36,884 bases of DNA from Bacteroidales bacterium (GTDB lineage Bacteria; Bacteroidota; Bacteroidia; Bacteroidales; UBA7960). The notes below the pieces were generated by a model. The model ran no database searches. It saw only the letters and a list, made by a program, of their open reading frames with translations, and was not told the DNA's origin. Below, piece after piece: positions 32,657 to 36,884 of the stretch. The DNA is taken from NCBI GenBank assembly GCA_003559735.1, contig PWKN01000189.1, positions 1 to 36,884 on the forward strand, written 5' to 3'. The position numbers and the translations under genes are program-made. Within the stretch, counting starts at the first letter, position 1. The number at the start of each line of letters is the position of its first letter.

Positions 32657-32709
32657 TTTTTTGTTTTTTTATTGTCTAACTGTAAAGTTTCACCACGTTG
32701 TTGAAGGTT

Positions 32710-32759
32710 TTTCTTCTCTCTTTGTGAAGCGCAGCGGAACGGAACAAAGAGAGAAGAAA
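32710..32759. repeat. 16-base-pair hairpin upstream of the M3 peptidase gene
   Basis: TTTCTTCTCTCTTTGT (32710-32725) and ACAAAGAGAGAAGAAA (32744-32759) are perfect complements around an 18-base GC-richer loop. This is the longest perfect stem in the window. It lies 54 bases upstream of the M3 gene and 51 bases before the transposase remnant. It lacks a following T-run on either strand. Confidence 0.65.
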
Positions 32760-32810
32760 GCGCCCGAAGAAAACTTGTTTTATTTTTGTTTCCCATTAAA
32801 AAATAAAATT

Positions 32811-33132
32811 ATGAAACAAGAGTATCATTCGAACGCCGTAACAAATTTACACATTCGTAAGCAAATAAAAGGAAGTTCTTAAAAAAAATTTTAAATTAGC
32901 CGAAATGTACAACACTTCTGTTGCAACCATCAGTAAGTGGAAAAACAGAGAGGAGCTTCAAGACAAAAGTTCATGCCCGCATCAGATAGCATACGCTTTA
33001 AACGAGATGGAGCAAGCACTATCTGTCTCTATCAGGAAAACAACATGGCTGCCGCTGGATGAGGTATGGGAGTTGCTTTTATTTGTTCAATTGTTTGCAC
33101 CCGGGATGATGATTTATAACGAGAGACATTAA
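32811..33132 (+). pseudogene. Truncated, frameshifted IS481-type transposase
   Basis: The first frame (32811-32882) gives MKQEYHSNAVTNLHIRKQI and stops at a run of eight A. Shifting frame there continues through LAEMYNTSVATISKWKNREE, SSCPHQIAYALNEMEQALSV and WLPLDEVWELL to a TAA at 33130-33132. This is the start of Bacteroidota IS481-like transposases: HxNAxTNLHIRxxI, a helix-turn-helix with TISKW, and SSxPxxIxYALxExExAL-V. The rest, including the DDE integrase core, is missing. The gene is therefore dead, unless the A-run was once a frameshift site. TGTTTCCCATT at 32787 might be the left end. Confidence 0.75.
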
Positions 33133-33170
33133 GCGACTTTCGACCATATACATAATATAATTATCAAGCT

Positions 33171-34556
33171 ATGAAAAAACTGTTATTGATCGCAATGATT
33201 TTGGTATGTTTTTTACGGGTGTCAGCCCAGACATACGAGCCCGCCTGGGAGTCGGTAAACAGCCGTCCGTTGCCCGAATGGTTCTCTGACGTGAAGTTTG
33301 GGATCTTTATCCACTGGGGTGTGTATTCTGTGCCGGCCTGGGCACCTGCTGATGCTGATATTGGCATCTATGCCAAATATGCCGAATGGTACTGGTGGCG
33401 GATGATGAATACCAACGATGAAGCAGGAAGGCTGTTCAGGGAGTATCATGATGCGATGTATGGTGAAAATTTCAAGTACCAGGATTTTGCGCCGATGTTC
33501 AAGGCTGAACACTTTGACGCGGCGCAGTGGGCTGAGCTGTTCAGGCGTGCCGGAGCGCGCTATGTGGTGCTGACCTCTAAGCATCATGAAGGCTTTACCC
33601 TCTGGCCCAGTGAGCAGAGCTGGAACTGGAACAGCGTTGACATTGGCCCGCACCGCGACCTGTGTGGTGAGCTGTCGGAAGCAGTGAAGGAGGCAGGCCT
33701 GCACATGGGCTTTTACTATTCGTTGTATGAGTGGTTCAACCCTCTGTACAGGCGCGATGTAGAGACGTATGTCGATCAGCACATGCTTCCGCAGATGAAA
33801 GACCTGGTAACCAGGTATGAGCCGGATATTTTCTGGCCGGACGGGGAGTGGGACCATCCTGCTGAGACCTGGAGGAGCGCTGAGTTCCTGGCCTGGTTGT
33901 ATAACGAGTCACCCGTTAAGGACAGGGTGGTGGTGAATGACCGGTGGGGCCGGGAGACCCGTGGCAACACACCGGGTGGGTACCACACCACCGAGTATGA
34001 CCTGGTGCATGACGGCATAGGCATTGCTGATGGGGATCATCCCTGGGAGGAGTGTCGTGGGATAGGCACGTCGTTCGGGTACAACAGGATAGAAACCCCT
34101 GATCACTACATGACTTCGGAGGCCCTGGTGCATCTGCTGGTCGAAAAAGTGGCGTCCGGAGGCAACCTCCTGCTGAATGTTGGTCCGACGGCCGACGGCC
34201 GCATCCCTGCCATCCAGCAGCAGCGGCTGCTGGATATGGGCGCGTGGCTCGACGTGAACGGGGAAGCCATTTACGGCACACGCAAGTGGGGTGGGGCCGC
34301 ACAGAATGACCACCTTCAGGATGTATACTTCACCCGGAAGGGCAATGACCTGTATGTGATCTGCACCAGTTTTCCGGAGCGGCCAATCGTTGTGGAAGGC
34401 ATCAGGCGCGGTGGCAGGGTCAGCATGCTGGGCCACGACGGAATTATTCGTGCACGTACTTCCGGAGGCCGCATCACAATCAATGTCCCGGATATTACCC
34501 CCGCCAATAATCCATCTGACTATGCGTGGGTCTTCCGGATTGAGAATGCACTGTGA
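33171..34556 (+). CDS. Alpha-L-fucosidase, GH29 family, exported
   Basis: Removes terminal alpha-L-fucose from glycans, outside the inner membrane. An N-terminal signal peptide (about residues 1-19, ending VSAQ) is followed by the GH29 barrel: WFSDVKFGIFIHWGVYSVPAWAP, YVVLTSKHHEGFTLWPS, and the nucleophile region DIFWPDGEWDHP with Asp224. The later part holds GGNLLLNVGPTADGRIP and a C-terminal beta domain. At 461 residues it is the shorter GH29 type without extra binding modules. Subfamily A or B, and so linkage, cannot be assigned. The coding region looks more GC-rich than its neighbours, it follows a dead transposase by 38 bases, and no SusC/SusD pair is nearby, so horizontal gain is plausible. 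Confidence 0.92.
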   Translation: MKKLLLIAMILVCFLRVSAQTYEPAWESVNSRPLPEWFSDVKFGIFIHWGVYSVPAWAPADADIGIYAKYAEWYWWRMMNTNDEAGRLFREYHDAMYGENFKYQDFAPMFKAEHFDAAQWAELFRRAGARYVVLTSKHHEGFTLWPSEQSWNWNSVDIGPHRDLCGELSEAVKEAGLHMGFYYSLYEWFNPLYRRDVETYVDQHMLPQMKDLVTRYEPDIFWPDGEWDHPAETWRSAEFLAWLYNESPVKDRVVVNDRWGRETRGNTPGGYHTTEYDLVHDGIGIADGDHPWEECRGIGTSFGYNRIETPDHYMTSEALVHLLVEKVASGGNLLLNVGPTADGRIPAIQQQRLLDMGAWLDVNGEAIYGTRKWGGAAQNDHLQDVYFTRKGNDLYVICTSFPERPIVVEGIRRGGRVSMLGHDGIIRARTSGGRITINVPDITPANNPSDYAWVFRIENAL

Positions 34557-34678
34557 TCCACTATGAAATATCCAAAACAAATGCAAGGAGAGGGGAAAGG
34601 CGATCCTTTACCGGTTGTCGGCGACATTTTAGCTCCGTCACCATCCCACGAAAAATCTTATAGAAAACCGAACCATCT

Positions 34679-35401
34679 TTGGGCAATACAACTTTTCATT
34701 TCAAGCAATTCTCTGTCAGACAAGAGCGATCGGCGATGAAGGTGGGCACAGACGGTGTGCTGTTGGGGGCCTGGGCGCCTTGTGAGGGGGCCACCCGGAT
34801 ACTGGATGCGGGCACAGGCACGGGGTTGATCGCCCTGATGCTGGCCCAGCGGCAGCCGGATGCGAGCATTGTGGCAATCGATATTGACGAAGCATCGTGG
34901 CGGGAGGCAGCGGATAATTTCTCTGCATCGCCATGGAGCAACAGGTTTTCGGCGCATCATTGTTCATTGCAGCAGTTTGCCTCGCGGTCGAACGATACAT
35001 TTGATTTGATTGTGTCCAACCCTCCCTATTTCAGCCGGTCATTGCCGGCAAAGAACCCAAAAAGGACCCTTTCCCGCCACAATGATTTACTGGGTGCATC
35101 CGATCTGATCCTGGCCGCGAAGGAACTGATGACACAGGGTGGCACCCTGGCCCTGATCCTTCCGGTGAGTGAATATGCATCATTTTTTGAAATTGCGGAG
35201 CTGAAGGGCCTGTATGAACACAGAAAAATGGTGGTATACCCTGTTCCTGGCAAGCCCGCCCACCGCATCATGTCTTGCTGGGGCCTGGCCCCGGCGGCGG
35301 TGTGCACCAATGAGTCCCTGATTATAGAAGAGGGCGGGCGCCATCAGTACAGTGCCGAATATCTGGCCCTGACGCGTGCGTTTTACCTGAATATTTTTTA
35401 A
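34679..35401 (+). CDS. trmN6: tRNA1(Val) (adenine37-N6)-methyltransferase, TTG start
   Basis: An SAM-dependent methyltransferase that modifies adenine-37 of tRNA1-Val in characterised homologues. The 240-residue protein opens FHFKQFSVRQERSAMKVGTDGVLLGAW, which is diagnostic. The SAM-binding motif is ILDAGTGTGLIALMLA, and the adenine-N6 catalytic motif is SNPPYFSRS. In Bacteroidota the reading normally starts just before the F-FKQF segment. Here the only codon there is TTG at 34679, because an in-frame TAG lies at 34661-34663. The next ATG, at 34736, would delete the conserved start. A TTG start is therefore the best call. It stands 122 bases after the fucosidase gene. Confidence 0.87.
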   Translation: MGNTTFHFKQFSVRQERSAMKVGTDGVLLGAWAPCEGATRILDAGTGTGLIALMLAQRQPDASIVAIDIDEASWREAADNFSASPWSNRFSAHHCSLQQFASRSNDTFDLIVSNPPYFSRSLPAKNPKRTLSRHNDLLGASDLILAAKELMTQGGTLALILPVSEYASFFEIAELKGLYEHRKMVVYPVPGKPAHRIMSCWGLAPAAVCTNESLIIEEGGRHQYSAEYLALTRAFYLNIF

Positions 35402-35414
35402 AGGGCGGCCCCTG

Positions 35415-35479
35415 TTGTTTAAGAAATAATTATATGATATATTTGCAGTAAAATGTAATTATATCATGATAATATTACA
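35415..35479 (+). promoter_or_regulatory. Promoter and palindromic site upstream of the AAA/DUF4143 gene
   Basis: TTG (35415-35417) and TATATTTG (35438-35445), 20 bases apart, match the -33 and -7 consensus. Downstream, at 35454-35479, is a near-palindrome: arms TGTAAT/ATTACA around a perfect ATCATGAT centre, with three mismatched bases on each side. It ends three bases before the ATG at 35483. Position over the start site suggests an operator, perhaps autoregulatory. Confidence 0.5.
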
Positions 35480-35482
35480 ATT

Positions 35483-36628
35483 ATGAGTCTGTATAATCGA
35501 AAGATATCTCTGGATGACGAGCATGGTGATAGTATGTTTCTTTGGGGAGCCCGTCAGGTAGGTAAAACAACTTTGTTGGAGCAAAGGTTTCCTCACGCCA
35601 GGTATTATGACCTGCTTCAGTCCAGTGAATTTGAGCGATTGCTTCGAAAGCCTTCTTTGTTGAGCGAGGAATTGGAATGGATGGACGAGGGAGGGTTGGT
35701 CATTATTGATGAAATACAAAAAATACCACAACTTCTTGATGAGGTGCATGCTTTGATTCATCGAAAAAGAATTCGTTTCATTTTAAGTGGATCGAGTCCG
35801 CGAAAAATCATAAGGAGTGGTGCCAATTTGCTGGGTGGAAGAGCCCTGAAAAAAATACTGTTTCCCCTGATTAGCACTGAGGTTCCTGACTTTGATCTGG
35901 TTAAGGCGGTGAATAATGGAATGATTCCAAGGCATTATATGATCAGCAACCCATGGGAGAGATTTCGTGCGTATATTGGCGTTTATTTACAGGAGGAGAT
36001 CCGTGCAGAAGCCCTCACACGCAGCCTGAAATCATTTTCCCGTTTTCTTGAAATTGCTGCTATTAGCAATGGAGAGATGGTGGTTTACAAGAATATTGCA
36101 CAGGATTGTGGTATTGATCACCGCACGGTAAAAGATTATTTTGACATATTGACAGATACTTTGGCAGGGTATCTGATCCCGGGATTTTCTGCCACAGTTA
36201 AGCGCAGAGCGATTGTTGCTCCTAAGTTTTATTATTTTGATGTCGGTATTGCCAATTATTTGCTAAACCGAAGGAATTTGCAACCTGGATCAGAAAGCTT
36301 TGGTCGATCGTTTGAGCATTTTATCATCCAGGAAATGATTGCTTATCTTGGTTATATGCAGTCACATGAGCATATCTCATATTGGAGAACAAGTTCAGGA
36401 TTTGAAGTGGATGCGATCATTGGCAATGGTCGAATCGCCATCGAGATCAAATCGACAGATGAGGTAAAATCGCGTCATCTGAAGGGATTAAAAGCATTTA
36501 GGGATGATTTTCCGCAAGTCAGGGCCATTGTTGTATCCCTCGACAGGCATCCCAGGTTGATGCATGGTGTGGAGGTAATGCCTGCAACTGTTTTTCTGCA
36601 GGCATTGTGGGATGGTAAAATCATTTAA
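35483..36628 (+). CDS. AAA ATPase with DUF4143 C-terminal domain
   Basis: A 381-residue protein of the widespread AAA_14-DUF4143 group, whose role is unknown despite its abundance. Walker A is GARQVGKTT (residues 22-30), Walker B is GLVIIDEIQ (Asp76, Glu77), and the sensor-type segment is ILSGSSPRKI. The middle holds a winged-helix-like part (YKNIAQDCGIDHRTVKDYFDIL). The C-terminal domain has EVDAIIGNGRIAIEIKST, with Asp310, Glu321 and Lys323 spaced as in PD-(D/E)xK nuclease folds. Catalysis is not proven for this group. Codon use is more AT-rich than in the fucosidase and trmN6 genes upstream. It has its own promoter and is followed by an IS1380-like fragment. Confidence 0.9.
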   Translation: MSLYNRKISLDDEHGDSMFLWGARQVGKTTLLEQRFPHARYYDLLQSSEFERLLRKPSLLSEELEWMDEGGLVIIDEIQKIPQLLDEVHALIHRKRIRFILSGSSPRKIIRSGANLLGGRALKKILFPLISTEVPDFDLVKAVNNGMIPRHYMISNPWERFRAYIGVYLQEEIRAEALTRSLKSFSRFLEIAAISNGEMVVYKNIAQDCGIDHRTVKDYFDILTDTLAGYLIPGFSATVKRRAIVAPKFYYFDVGIANYLLNRRNLQPGSESFGRSFEHFIIQEMIAYLGYMQSHEHISYWRTSSGFEVDAIIGNGRIAIEIKSTDEVKSRHLKGLKAFRDDFPQVRAIVVSLDRHPRLMHGVEVMPATVFLQALWDGKII

Positions 36629-36684
36629 CGCAGGCACAAAGTGTAACTGTTCCCTACCCCGGATGCTGCTACCCTTGTACCTAA

Positions 36685-36884
36685 GTTGAGCGTTTTTCTA
36701 TAAGCGGCTTTGATAAAATCAAAAATGATCAAGCATATGCTGCTTTGTTGGAATGCAAGCCTGCACAAATGGCATCCTCACATCAGATCAAGCGTTTTTT
36801 TGCGAAGCTATCGGTGGTTACAAACTTGATTTTCAACAAAGTATTACACGAGTTATTTATGTGGCGCTTGCTTATTGCACAGCC
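36685..36884 (+). mobile_element. IS1380-like transposase fragment, cut by the window edge
   Basis: A + frame, open from after the TAA at 36682-36684 to the end of the window, translates to a protein containing SGFDKIKNDQAYAALLECKP, QIKRFFAKLS and LHELFMWRLLIAQP. The IKND-x-x-Y-x-x-L-L-x-x-x-P, a RFF segment and the helix before the first DDE strand are the N-terminal region of IS1380-family transposases. There is no ATG before the IS1380-like region, so the 5' end is missing, decayed or reached by a shift. The segment 36629-36684 before it shows nothing I recognise. Confidence 0.65.

Noticed and set aside
32811-32882. Functional small protein MKQEYHSNAVTNLHIRKQI
   Set aside because: It is the N-terminus of an IS481-type transposase that continues in another frame; the whole locus is truncated.
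33909-34586. 225-codon frame on the - strand opposite the fucosidase gene
   Set aside because: Shadow of a GC-rich GH29 gene with clear motifs; low-complexity Cys/His/Pro-rich translation.
1-36884. tRNA genes and CRISPR arrays
   Set aside because: I saw no cloverleaf with a GTTCGAAT-type T-loop, and no regularly spaced repeats of CRISPR length; a dedicated covariance-model search was not possible.

Overview
The window looks like chromosomal DNA from a member of the Bacteroidota, most likely a Bacteroidales/Marinilabiliales-type organism. Three things point there: the families present (rnpA-yidD-S41 peptidase block, three-subunit SdhCAB/FrdCAB, a DoxX protein beside a DUF1573 protein, a Bacteroidota-style methionine gamma-lyase), the near absence of Shine-Dalgarno sequences, and repeated matches to the Bacteroidota -7 promoter element TAnnTTTG in the gaps. 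Most of the window is ordinary, densely packed chromosome. The last ~4.5 kb is more accessory in character.

Layout. 1-4035 (+): rnpA, yidD, a carboxy-terminal processing peptidase and an O-antigen-ligase-like membrane protein. 4136-8857 (-): ABC-F ATPase, aspS and proC. 9010-12592 (-): a secreted S9 peptidase and a TPR protein. 12565-19114: a divergent carotenoid cluster. On the - strand it has CrtD-like desaturase, CruF-like hydratase, a PlsC-type acyltransferase and a CrtQ/CruC-like glycosyltransferase; on the + strand it has CrtI and CrtB. Together these would make phytoene, desaturate it, hydrate and further desaturate the end, then glycosylate and acylate it; no lycopene cyclase is visible. 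19186-22162: tadA, then (-) DoxX, DUF1573 and two ArsR regulators. 22389-25884 (-): sdhB, sdhA, sdhC. 26423-27625 (-): methionine gamma-lyase, with an unusually repeat-rich upstream region. 27964-30303 (+): two unrecognised secreted proteins and ribE. 30530-32656 (-): an M3 peptidase lipoprotein. 32811-36884 (+): a broken IS481-type transposase, an orphan GH29 fucosidase, trmN6, an AAA/DUF4143 ATPase and an IS1380-like transposase fragment cut by the window edge.

The less obvious content is in the gaps. There is a palindrome over the crtD promoter, a second over an ArsR promoter, and a third between promoter and start codon of the ATPase gene. Three copies of a CATGAA/TTCATG palindrome surround a large nested hairpin upstream of the gamma-lyase. 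A hairpin plus frameshifted 5' end resembling a SusC-type receptor gene lies between sdhC and the gamma-lyase, and degenerate sequence fragments are shared between distant gaps. I see no tRNA, rRNA, CRISPR array or complete mobile element. Function assignments rest on motif recognition by eye; no database search was run.
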